From: an uncultured Acetobacterium sp.
Lineage (GTDB): Bacteria; Bacillota; Clostridia; Eubacteriales; Eubacteriaceae
Length of the DNA stretch: 64,000 nt
Assembly (NCBI RefSeq): GCF_963664135.1
Contig: NZ_OY760905.1
Span: 2,382,736-2,446,735, forward strand
Direction of reading: 5' to 3'
Shown here: positions 41,359-50,500 of the stretch, piece by piece
Layout of the letters: the number at the start of each line of letters is the position of its first letter
Position numbering within the stretch: the first letter of the stretch is position 1
The notes under the pieces: generated by a model
Database searches by the model: none
Seen by the model: the letters and a program-made list of their open reading frames with translations, nothing else
Told to the model about the DNA's origin: nothing
Position numbers and translations under genes: made by a program

Positions 41359-41379
41359 TGACGAAAAGTCGCTGTGTCA
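41359..41379 (-). repeat. Short REP-like variant
   Basis: TGACGAAAAGTCGCTGTGTC then A; 21 bases. The same short type recurs at 43828-43848 (AAAAGTCGCCTTGTCA). Confidence 0.5.
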
Positions 41380-41584
41380 CATCGTTAGGGTTTCTTTTTA
41401 CCAGCGTCGATAATTTCGATTTCCAGATAATCAAACCAGATGGATTCAATAAACGGGTCATTATGGAAAGCGGTTTTAGAAATCGGATTAAGGTTTTTAA
41501 GCAATATTATTTATAATATGACGTTATGCTGTCATATTAAAGATGGTACAATTAATTAAAAATGCAGGTAAGGGAGAAATAAAG

Positions 41585-42133
41585 ATGGCCAGACCAACAA
41601 CGAAGCCCAGCTTGATGGCGGACGCAGCTAGTAATTATGAAAAACTGAATCGGCTGATTGATTCAATGACCGAAAAAGAGTTATCGATCGCATTTGATTT
41701 TTCAGATGATGATCGAAAAAAAGAAGCCCATTGGGGAAGAGATCAGAATCTTCGAGACGTTCTGGTACATCTATATGAATGGCATCAACTTGTTTTGAAT
41801 TGGGTGGATTCCAATATGAATGGAGACGATAAACCTTTTTTGCCGGCCCCGTACAACTGGAAAACATATGGAGCGATGAATGTGGCTTTTTTTGACAAGC
41901 ACCAGAACACCTCACTGGATCAATCCAAAGAAATGTTTGAAAAATCACATCAGGATGTTCTAAAGTTAGCGGACACCTTTACAAATGAAGAACTGTTTAC
42001 AAAAGGGACCTATAAATGGGTTGGCGGAAGCACCTTGGGTTCATATTTTGTAAGTGCGACAGCAAGTCATTATGATTGGGCGATGAAAAAAATCAAAGCA
42101 CATATTAAAAATTGTAAGGCTATCAAAAATTAA
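41585..42133 (+). CDS. ClbS/DfsB family four-helix bundle protein
   Basis: A 182-residue DinB-like protein. It starts MARPTTKPSLMADAASNYEK and contains HWGRDQNLRDVLVHLYEWHQ, whose His residues face the bundle core, and ends in VSATASHYDWAMKKIKAH. The family includes ClbS, a self-resistance hydrolase for colibactin, but most members lack a known substrate. ATG 41585 has AAGGGAGAA upstream and is the conserved family start. Confidence 0.88.
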   Translation: MARPTTKPSLMADAASNYEKLNRLIDSMTEKELSIAFDFSDDDRKKEAHWGRDQNLRDVLVHLYEWHQLVLNWVDSNMNGDDKPFLPAPYNWKTYGAMNVAFFDKHQNTSLDQSKEMFEKSHQDVLKLADTFTNEELFTKGTYKWVGGSTLGSYFVSATASHYDWAMKKIKAHIKNCKAIKN

Positions 42134-42210
42134 GCAGAGCGGTTTTGATGGATTGTGCCTATCGATGTGGCTGGACGTCGATCAACCGGTGTCACACCCG
42201 AGGAGAAACG

Positions 42211-42639
42211 ATGATAAGAGAATTTAAAACAGATGACTTAGATGCAATTATGGAAATATGGCTTAGAACCAATGTGGAAGCCCACGATTTTATTGCGGAC
42301 AGCTACTGGCTGAAAAACTATGATTCCGTGAAAAGCATGCTACCTGATGCGGAAATCTTCGTTTATGAAGATAATGGCACAATTCAGGGATTTGTAGGTT
42401 TAATGGAAAATTACATCGCCGGAATTTTTGTCAGCCAGGACTGTCAGTCGCATGGTATCGGAAAAGCCTTGCTTGACCATATTAAGAACCAATATGCCGA
42501 ATTATTCCTACAAGTCTATGAAAAAAATGCACGTGCGGTTCGGTTTTATCAAAGAGAATCATTTGTTGCGTCCAAGGCGCAGGTGGATGAAAACACCCGG
42601 GAAGCAGAACTTATCATGAATTGGAAAACGCAGGCATAG
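42211..42639 (+). CDS. GNAT N-acetyltransferase (YjaB/RimI-like)
   Basis: A 142-residue acetyltransferase. MIREFKTDDLDAIMEIWLRT is the usual start; motif A is GIFVSQDCQSHGIGKALLDH (QSHGIGK loop), followed by the VYEKNARAVRFYQRESF motif B. It is distinct from the YhbS-like pair and probably acetylates a small molecule or protein N-terminus. GAGGAGAAACG precedes ATG 42211. An upstream in-frame ATG at 42145 has no ribosome site. Confidence 0.85.
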   Translation: MIREFKTDDLDAIMEIWLRTNVEAHDFIADSYWLKNYDSVKSMLPDAEIFVYEDNGTIQGFVGLMENYIAGIFVSQDCQSHGIGKALLDHIKNQYAELFLQVYEKNARAVRFYQRESFVASKAQVDENTREAELIMNWKTQA

Positions 42640-43013
42640 TTTTTTACGCCAATAGGCAGGGTACCTTTCCTTTAGGCGAAGAATAAGCAGCGTACGAGCC
42701 ATGAGGAAAAGAAGTAAAAAATCTTCTTGCGCCGTTTGGTTTTAATATATTTTTACAGCGTAATTCAACAAATGCGTTTGCCTATACACAAGTCTGCCAA
42801 AGCATTCAAAGCTGATACCTTGGCCAGACAGAGGGGTTCATTATTGATATTTTTTGATCATTAGCATTTTTTATTTTTTGTGTAGCGATTTTTGCATCAT
42901 AACTATACATGACAAGCAAAACGTCCCTTCATTATGTGCGTCATTGAGAAAACGATTTATGGAAATGAAGAGATCTTTATAATGTGCAAAATTTTGATTT
43001 TAAGGTGGGAAAT
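42640..43013. other. Intergenic region, REP-like element only
   Basis: No supported gene. Contains the inverted REP-like 25-mer at 42910 and T-rich stretches around 42845-42895. Confidence 0.45.
42910..42934 (-). repeat. REP-like 25-mer
   Basis: TGACAAGCAAAACGTCCC then TTCATTA; inverted orientation. Confidence 0.65.
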
Positions 43014-43472
43014 ATGAAAAGATTACAGTTCTCGATCGAAATAAATACATCTAAAGAAAGAATATGGGAAACGCTGTGGGAAGATATAACATTCCGTGAC
43101 TGGGCAAATATTATTGATGAAGGCACTTATATGAAGGGCGTAATGAAAGAAGGAAATGAAATTCAGTTTATCTCATCGGTAAGCGGTTTCGGTGTGACAG
43201 ATCGGATAGAGAAACTTAATCCAAATGAGTTTGTATTATTCAAGCATGGTGCAGATACAAAAGAAAGTGGACAGCAGGAACGCGAAAAAGAATGGACTGG
43301 GGGGACAGAGAGTTATTCCCTAGCCGAAAAAAATGGAGTTACGACATTAATTGTTAAAACCGATGTTCCACAAGAACAAGAAGAAACATTTAATATCAGG
43401 TTTCCCAGAGCTCTGGAGCGTATAAAAACTCTAGCGGAAAAAATGCAATACGAATCTAATGCCGATGATTGA
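43014..43472 (+). CDS. SRPBCC (START-like) domain protein
   Basis: A 152-residue helix-grip protein: KRLQFSIEINTSKERIWETL at the start, WEDITFRDWANIIDEGTYMKG, and a long amphipathic C-terminal helix (FPRALERIKTLAEKM). This is the AHSA1/polyketide cyclase-like fold that binds hydrophobic ligands. Specific role unknown. AAGGTGGG precedes ATG 43014. Confidence 0.82.
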   Translation: MKRLQFSIEINTSKERIWETLWEDITFRDWANIIDEGTYMKGVMKEGNEIQFISSVSGFGVTDRIEKLNPNEFVLFKHGADTKESGQQEREKEWTGGTESYSLAEKNGVTTLIVKTDVPQEQEETFNIRFPRALERIKTLAEKMQYESNADD

Positions 43473-43514
43473 ATTCACTGAAATTTCTGTGATAAAATAA
43501 AAACAACTGGATAG

Positions 43515-43760
43515 AGTTCTTTTGGTTTAGTCGGTTCTGAAGCAAAGATGCCCGGAGGTCTGACCGTTCACTGGCCATCGGGACAATCGTTAAACGAGAA
43601 TAAAACAATCCAGTTGGATAGCCAGAATGGGATTGGTGGTGTCAGCCCCGATATTAGGTTGCCAATGACTTCCCAAAATGCCATTCGCATCGCCAATGGC
43701 GAAGATGTCGAATTGGCAGAAGCGATTAAAGCGCTGAATAACACACTAAACAATCAATAG
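43515..43760 (+). pseudogene. C-terminal fragment of an S41-type peptidase
   Basis: An open frame after TAG 43512 reads SSFGLVGSEAKMPGGLTVHW, then PSGQSLNENKTIQLDSQNGI and DIRLPMTSQNAIRIANGEDV. This matches the end of tail-specific (S41/CtpA-like) peptidases, where a GGLT...P.GQSL strand and a GGVxPDI segment close the catalytic domain. The catalytic Ser-Lys part is absent. It is a leftover of about 82 codons, not an independent gene. Confidence 0.6.
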
Positions 43761-43803
43761 AATCAACGTATGGTCGTATGGAAGCCGCTTTGCGCAGTAT
43801 ATT

Positions 43804-43848
43804 GACGTAACGTTTTGTCAGTCATGTTATGGAAAAGTCGCCTTGTCA
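43804..43848. repeat. Pair of short REP-like halves
   Basis: GACGTAACGTTTTGTCA (43804-43820) and ATGGAAAAGTCGCCTTGTCA (43829-43848) lie side by side; the second matches the short variant at 41359. Confidence 0.45.
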
Positions 43849-43869
43849 TGAGGCGACGCAACCTCCATT

Positions 43870-44316
43870 TCACAGATTTCTTTTCAAATAAATCATATCA
43901 ACTAACTGCTGATCATCTTCATACATAGGATGGTCGTAATTATCGATAAAAAAGTTTTTAACAACGTGTGATTTTACAAATCCACACCTTTCATAGAAAC
44001 GTAGGATCGTCGGGCTATCGCCCGTTCCAACAGATAACTCACTACCAAACTGCTTATAGTAATCAACAATAAATGCAATTAGATTTTGTCCATATCCTTT
44101 GCGTTGATATTTAGGCACGGTAACAATATTCTTAAGTTCAAAAATGCCAGGTTGCTCTTGTGTAATAACGCAAATTGCCCTAATATCATCATCATGCAAG
44201 GCAAACATATCGCCACGGTACAAATATTTTTCGATCATACTGATCTGCTCATCGGCAATAAGTAATAACTCCATATATTTCATTTTATCGCTATCATTAA
44301 TTTTCAAAATCTCCAT
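43870..44316 (-). CDS. GNAT N-acetyltransferase
   Basis: A 148-residue acetyltransferase on the minus strand. Motif A is NIVTVPKYQRKGYGQNLIAF (QRKGYGQ), then GTGDSPTILRFYERCGF, the typical motif B. TAGGAGA precedes the start codon. It is 36 bases downstream of the LuxR-family gene on the same strand, so it could be co-transcribed with it. Substrate unknown. Confidence 0.85.
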   Translation of the reverse strand: MEILKINDSDKMKYMELLLIADEQISMIEKYLYRGDMFALHDDDIRAICVITQEQPGIFELKNIVTVPKYQRKGYGQNLIAFIVDYYKQFGSELSVGTGDSPTILRFYERCGFVKSHVVKNFFIDNYDHPMYEDDQQLVDMIYLKRNL

Positions 44317-44352
44317 TTACTATCTCCTATAAATAATTCAAAGAATAATCGC

Positions 44353-46839
44353 TTAACTTTCAGTCATGCTCAGATAACCGCGGTTCTGTGCCATCTTGAT
44401 GGCCGCCATCTTACTGTTAACACCAAGCTTCTGGTAGATATTTTTAAAATGCGTTTTTACCGTTCCCTCGGCGATGTACAATCGAGCGGCTATTTCTTTT
44501 CGGCTCAGACCTACGGCGGCGAGGGATAGAATATTGATTTCGCGCCGGGAGAGCGTCGCCACAGGATGGGAAAGACCTATTACTGCGCTTTCATATCTGC
44601 GGCACAGCATCAGAATATGATTAAAAAACGCATTACCGGAATTTTCCTGAACAATTATTTTGAGCATCCCCATAATGTGGAGTGTGTTTTCCGCAAAGGG
44701 AAGCACCAGATTGTCGGCCTGTGCTTCGTCGAGCGCAGCCTCAAGAACGGATGCGCCATCTTCCAGTCCGTACAAACGGTAGCGAACTACCGCTTCAAAG
44801 ATCCGGTTGTGGATCAGTCCCAAACGGTTGCTAAAGACGGAGAAATACTCATCAAACTGTTCGATGCGGAGCTCAAGCTCGTCGTATTTTCCCAAAGCAA
44901 GGAGGGTTTTCCCATATACGATATAATTAAAAGCGATGCCCTGATCGTAGAAGTCGGCCGCCTTAATTTCCCCAGTCTGCAGCCATGTGGGAATCTGTTC
45001 CGGCTGGCCGAGGCAGGCGAACACATATCCCTTACACAGATCAATGGTCGTGTTGTAGATGGCGTTGTTCATCTTTTCCACATGATGCTCCAACTCGGTC
45101 AGGAGATGAAGTACCTCGGAAACTTTACCTTCCACCAGGCGCAGGCGAATCAAAGTGAATTTAGCGCAAATGACAATGCCGATCTGAGACATTACTTCTG
45201 CTTTAGCAATCGCTTTGCGGCATTGTGATGCGACATTTTTCAAATCGCCTGTCTCAAGTGCGTATTCTGCTAAAGCAAGGGCGTCGCTTCCCGTCCCGCA
45301 GCCACCCGAAAATTTGGCGTAGCCCACATCCGCTGAAAGCAGATCTGCCAATTTACGAAAGCTGCCCTTGTCCCGGTAATAAAGATACAGATAGTGGGGA
45401 GAGGCAAATGTAAATTCATTTTCTTGTAAGGTAATGTAGGAATTCTGGCCATTTAGTAGATTGACGATTTCTGCATCCGTAGCGCACATGGCAGCGACAT
45501 CATTAAATCGTGTAAACTTCCGGACGATTAAGATTTCCCCGAGAATCCGGTTCCGGTAGGTTTCCTCCAGGCTCTCCATGTTTTTGTAATAGTGCTCCAA
45601 CTCATCAAGTCTTTCGTCCCACCCGAGGATTTCATTTTCCTTTCCCAGCACGATCGAATAGAACATATTCAACAGGTAGGCGAAAGGATAGTGGAACAAC
45701 AACTCGCGCGGCAAACTGTTAAATAGTTCATCCGCGCCTTCAAAATCAAGCCAGTCATTGCGGATATTTTTAGGATTATTCAAATGGGCAAGGATATCCT
45801 CTGACCGTCCGGCCCGGTTCAGATAACTGTAGGCGGCAAGAAGATCCTGCTGGTTCATCAACCAGTCGCCCAGCCGCCCATACAAATTCTGCAGTTCCTC
45901 CTCAGAGAGTTGCCGCTTTATCCGCAAGAAGTTTTGCAGCACCGTATGTATTTTATAGATTCCCGTCTTTTCCTCATAATAGATAAAGGCATTCTCCATG
46001 TCCAGCCGTTTTAAGAGCTGCGGGGCGTCTTCCTGTTGCGTCACAAACGCGGCCTGTTCGGCCGTGAAGTCTTCCATGACTGAAAGCCGCAGCAGAAAAC
46101 CTTGCGTCTTTTCATCATAGCGGGCAAACAGCGCGCGCTCGATCATGTTCTCCAGGGTAGTGCTCATTCCAATGGGGATACCGTTGTCAAGCCCTAAAAG
46201 GATGATATAGGCAAAGGAAATCCATCCGTCAGTGTACTGCCAGATCAGCTGCTGATCCGTATCCGTGATATCTGCTAACATCATCCGGCAATAGTCCTGA
46301 AGCTCGTCTTGGGTAAATTGCAGCAGTTGCTTTGGCAGCAGGCAGCACTGCCCCTTTGAAAGAAGTTCCATGAAGTCGAGATCGGTAGTATCTCTGGTGA
46401 CCAACAAGATCGAAAATCCGTCCAGCTCCTCTTGGGCAAGTCGCAAAAACAGTCGGTTCAGCCGTATATCTCGCGCCAGATGGTAATCATCCAGAACCAT
46501 TAAAAAGGTACCATCGAATTCCACATCATCGAGTGTCTGCAAGACCCTACCCATTTGCGGAGCGTCCGTAGGGAGTCCCAGTGATTTCAGGATGGCTCCT
46601 GCTTGTGCGTCTATTTTTATGATCGCGTTGGTAAAGCTATCCCAAAAGGCCGTCTCCGAATTACTGAAATCAGAAAAGGTAAACCAGAAGGTGTGAATGG
46701 CTTTCTTATCAATAAATCTTTTTACCGCTGTCGTCTTTCCGTATCCCATGGGGGCTTCCAGAATGGTGAGCGGATAGTCATAAACAGCGGACAACACAGT
46801 GTCAATCCGATCCCTGTTTAAAATCTTCTTATTTTTCAA
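44353..46839 (-). CDS. MalT-like LuxR family regulator with STAND ATPase
   Basis: An 828-residue regulator. The N-terminal NTPase has Walker A EAPMGYGKTTAV (G32-K35-T36) and LMVLDDYH as Walker B; the middle (about 330-740) is TPR-like helical repeat; the C-terminus (about 755-820) is a LuxR HTH, LSRREINILSLAAVGLSRKE then IAARLYIAEGTVKTHFKNIY. MalT-type proteins bind an inducer and ATP, oligomerise and activate transcription. The start is TTG 46839 with GGAG eight bases upstream. It is divergent from the DUF2442 and giant surface-protein genes, one of which may be its target. Confidence 0.9.
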   Translation of the reverse strand: MKNKKILNRDRIDTVLSAVYDYPLTILEAPMGYGKTTAVKRFIDKKAIHTFWFTFSDFSNSETAFWDSFTNAIIKIDAQAGAILKSLGLPTDAPQMGRVLQTLDDVEFDGTFLMVLDDYHLARDIRLNRLFLRLAQEELDGFSILLVTRDTTDLDFMELLSKGQCCLLPKQLLQFTQDELQDYCRMMLADITDTDQQLIWQYTDGWISFAYIILLGLDNGIPIGMSTTLENMIERALFARYDEKTQGFLLRLSVMEDFTAEQAAFVTQQEDAPQLLKRLDMENAFIYYEEKTGIYKIHTVLQNFLRIKRQLSEEELQNLYGRLGDWLMNQQDLLAAYSYLNRAGRSEDILAHLNNPKNIRNDWLDFEGADELFNSLPRELLFHYPFAYLLNMFYSIVLGKENEILGWDERLDELEHYYKNMESLEETYRNRILGEILIVRKFTRFNDVAAMCATDAEIVNLLNGQNSYITLQENEFTFASPHYLYLYYRDKGSFRKLADLLSADVGYAKFSGGCGTGSDALALAEYALETGDLKNVASQCRKAIAKAEVMSQIGIVICAKFTLIRLRLVEGKVSEVLHLLTELEHHVEKMNNAIYNTTIDLCKGYVFACLGQPEQIPTWLQTGEIKAADFYDQGIAFNYIVYGKTLLALGKYDELELRIEQFDEYFSVFSNRLGLIHNRIFEAVVRYRLYGLEDGASVLEAALDEAQADNLVLPFAENTLHIMGMLKIIVQENSGNAFFNHILMLCRRYESAVIGLSHPVATLSRREINILSLAAVGLSRKEIAARLYIAEGTVKTHFKNIYQKLGVNSKMAAIKMAQNRGYLSMTES

Positions 46840-47209
46840 TCGCTTATCTCCATTGCCAAATTATTTTATCTCAGATTTGAAGTTCTTCAACCGTTTTTAT
46901 ATTCTTTCAAACATTTTCATATTATAACACACACAATGCGTCAAAAATCAAGTTCCGAGTAGAAATATGTGACCCTAAATATGCCAGGATTAGTTTTATA
47001 AACCATCCTTTTAGCCGGGAAGATATGTTGTGGGTATGTCCGTCCTAGCAAAGGGGCTTGAGCTGACAGAGGTTCAGACCCCTTTTTAAAAAGCACACAA
47101 CTGGCAGGAAAAAATACCCCTTTTGGGAGATGTTTTTATTCTGAAATCCACTTTAAAATATAATATAACACCGTTTTTATTATATTTAGCTAAAGAAAGG
47201 CAGAAAAAA
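46840..47209. other. Divergent intergenic region
   Basis: Promoter region for the LuxR gene (minus) and the DUF2442 gene (plus). AAAGGGG (47050-47056) can pair with CCCCTTT (47080-47086), followed by TTAAAA, forming a terminator-like hairpin although no gene precedes it on the plus strand; a short transcript is possible. No ORF supported. Confidence 0.45.
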
Positions 47210-47458
47210 ATGAAAATAACGAACGTCCATGCGACGGATGATTATAAGCTTTTGATCGACTTTGAAGAAGGCAATCAGGTTAACTTTAATATGCAGCGAA
47301 TGGTTGAAACCATTCCTTTCTTAAGGCTGAGGGATCTGGAAGTATTCAAAGATGTTAAATTTGAGGACAAAGCGGTTTGCTGGGACTCTCCAGATGGAAA
47401 GCCAGAAGTGATGCCGTTACGGATGACCGTAGACAACATTTTATTTGCGTTGCGGTAG
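47210..47458 (+). CDS. DUF2442 domain protein
   Basis: An 82-residue protein: MKITNVHATDDYKLLIDFEE, VNFNMQRMVETIPFLRLRDL and FKDVKFEDKAVCWDSPDG. This is the DUF2442 fold, a small domain often linked to toxin-antitoxin operons and DUF4160 partners. No partner gene is adjacent here. AAAGAAAGG lies just before ATG 47210; the upstream in-frame ATG at 47123 is unlikely. Confidence 0.78.
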   Translation: MKITNVHATDDYKLLIDFEEGNQVNFNMQRMVETIPFLRLRDLEVFKDVKFEDKAVCWDSPDGKPEVMPLRMTVDNILFALR

Positions 47459-47517
47459 AACTTTGTGAAAAAGGAGCTTTATGAAAGGCTCCGATAGATG
47501 AATAGGAGAAAATTCAG

Positions 47518-50500
47518 ATGACGATTATAAAAAAGATCCGGGTAATATTCATTATTGCAGCCATGCTATTGACCCTGATACTAATACTAATACTGCTACC
47601 GATGTCGGTTGCTTTTGCCGATGAAAAAGGGCCAGAAGACGTATACTACAGCCTTAATCCGGGAGGTACCTATTATTTTGACCTGTCGGCGCAGGGTATT
47701 CCGGGGAAGATAAACCCAAATCTGCCAGATACCAGCCTGAAATGGGTGCCGTTTACCTATGCGGGCACGGTGCGTGCCTATTCTCTGGATGGAACCTCCA
47801 ACGGCAATGCAGGAGCTTCTTCTTCTGCCGTCGCGACTCCTCGAACCCTGTTTGTAGCTGATTACAATGTGTCAACATATGCTGCCTGGATAGAGTATGC
47901 CCAGGCAGGTCTCATATTTGGAAAACAATACGACTCTCGTGGTCTTTCCTACGACATTCGCTCCCTCAGTACCGGTAACAGCTACGTTGATGGTCAAGGA
48001 TCACCGGCAACCAATGAGTGGGATCAAATACTGAATAAGAATATAAGCTATATAAAAAATTCAGGAACAGTTTCATGGGGTCAGGATACCTCAACATACA
48101 GAACGGACTATCGTTCTCAGCGGGGGGGAGTCTCGACCCGCTCTTATGATCGCAGCTTTTATAGCGGTAGTGAAGATGAGAACGGCTTTCGCCCCGCTCT
48201 GATGGTAACAAAACGTATTAATGCAGGCACTTACGGCCTTAAAGCCATCACTTACGATATGAATGGCAACGGCACGCTGGGCAGCAAATCCCTTACCTCG
48301 GCCACCGTGATCGTTAACGGCTATGAAGACACGGTGACCCTGCCCGCAATTACCGAAGCCAACGGTTTTAACTATACAGGACCAGGCAAGCCCGGCTGGT
48401 ATTACGAGGGTACATTTTATGAACCGGAAACACAAATCAGCCTTCCTACCGGTGCGGTATTAAGGGTAGGATGCAAAGTCGGCAGCGAGCAATTAAATCT
48501 TCCGATAGGCACGTATTATTTCGATTTGTCGACCCAGAACATTCCCGGTACAAAGAACACCGCCCAGCCCGATTCCAGCCTGAAATGGGTACCCTTCACC
48601 TATGCCGGAACGGTGAATGCCTATTCCCGTACATCGACGGGCGCTAGCACGGATCTAAATGTATCGGTCAATAAGCGCAGCCTGTTTGTGGCCGATTACA
48701 ATGTGACAAAAGTGGTTTCCTGGGACGAACTGAACAACGCCGGTCTCATCTTCGGCAAAGCCTTCAGCAAAGACGGCGCTAATTACCTGCTCCGTTCCCT
48801 GTCTGCGGGAAGCAACATCACGGGAACCGGAGAAAGCCTGCGGGGGCTACCGAGTACCAATGAGTGGGATCAAATCCTAAATAAGGATAGGGGCTATATT
48901 AAGAACACCTCCGAAATGTATTCCTGGGGGCAGGATACAAATCTTAGTAACGGGTGGGAACGTTACCTCCGTGGGTACCAAAGCTCGCCCCGCGGAGTGT
49001 GGACGTACCCTACCTCGGTTAAGATTGATACCTGTGGCTTCCGCCCGGTTCTTGAAATCCAGAATCCTGAAACACTGGGAATAGACGGACTAAAATATAT
49101 CACCTTTAATATGGGTAGCCTGGGCACGATCGGTGACAAAAAAACGCTGACCTCAGCTAAAGTGGTATATCGTGACAGCCTGACCCTACCGGCAATTACC
49201 GAAGCTAACGGGTTTAACTATTCGGGGCCTTCAGGCACAGGCACACTCGGTTGGTACGTCGGAAGCCAGTTTTATAAACCAGGAACAACAACCACCCTCG
49301 CTATGGGTACGGTCTTGACACCGGGATACAGCATTGCTCCGTCCGTCACCGGGCCAACTGCGATGAGCCTGAGTAAGGGATACAGCGCTACCTCTACAGG
49401 TGGGTACACCATAACGGGTACGGATTCAGTAACAGTGAGCAAAACTTTCGGTGATGACAGAATTACTTGGAATAGTAGTACAAAGAAGCTGGACATTGCC
49501 GCCGGGCTTGAGGTGGGCAACTATCCGGTTACGTTGACAGCCAGCAATGGTATTTCGCCAGACACGACGCTGAATTTCACGCTGACGGTGGTATTAACCT
49601 ATAAGTTAGAAGTTACCCCGAACTACAAGTTCTTCAATACGGAGAAAGAAGGTTACGGTGAACTGCCGGCGCAGAACTTCATCATTCGCAATACCGGATC
49701 CGGTACCATTACCGGTCTGAAAGCATCAGTGCCGGAGGGGCGCGGGTATGAAATCAGCGAGTCGCTGACAAGCGATACCATTCCTCCGGGCGGCACAGCC
49801 ACAGTGAAGGCGCGGCCTAAGAGCGGACTTTCGAAAGGGCCTGGCCTCAACATCAAGTACTACGACACCACCCTTAACATCACGGGTGATAACGGGATTT
49901 CTGCATCGGTCAATTTGAGCTTCGGTGTATCTGGTGCCGCCCCGACCATCACCGGCCCAACTGAGATGAGCCTGACGGAGGGATACAGTGCCACCGCTAC
50001 AGGTGGATACACCATAACGGGTACGGCTCCGGTAACAGTGAGCAAAACTTCAGGTGATGCCAAGATCACATGGGATGATACAAACAAGAAGCTGGATATT
50101 GCGGCAGGTCTTACGGCAGGCAGTTATCCGGTTGTTCTGACAGCCCAAAACAGTACGCTGGTGAATACATCTCTGAAATTCACGTTGACGGTGAAACCAA
50201 GCTATACGGCGGAAATTACCCCGAACAGCAACATCTTTAATGCGGTGACAGAAGGATACGTTGAGCAGGAGGCGAAAAACTTCATCATTTTGAGTACCGG
50301 CACAGGTACGATTACCGCTCTTAAAGCCACTTTGATCAATGGAAGCAAGTTTGAGATTAGCGATCCGTTGACCAGCGATACCATTCTTATAGGCGAAACA
50401 GCCGCAGTAAAAGTACGGCCCAAAACGGAACTTTCCGTCGGGGTTCACACAGATACCCTTAAAATCACGGGAGATAACGGACTTATTATAACTGTAGGGC

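Noticed and set aside
44566-45228. Long plus-strand frame inside the LuxR-family gene
   Set aside because: Antisense shadow of an 828-residue gene with clear domains; no ribosome site or recognisable protein.
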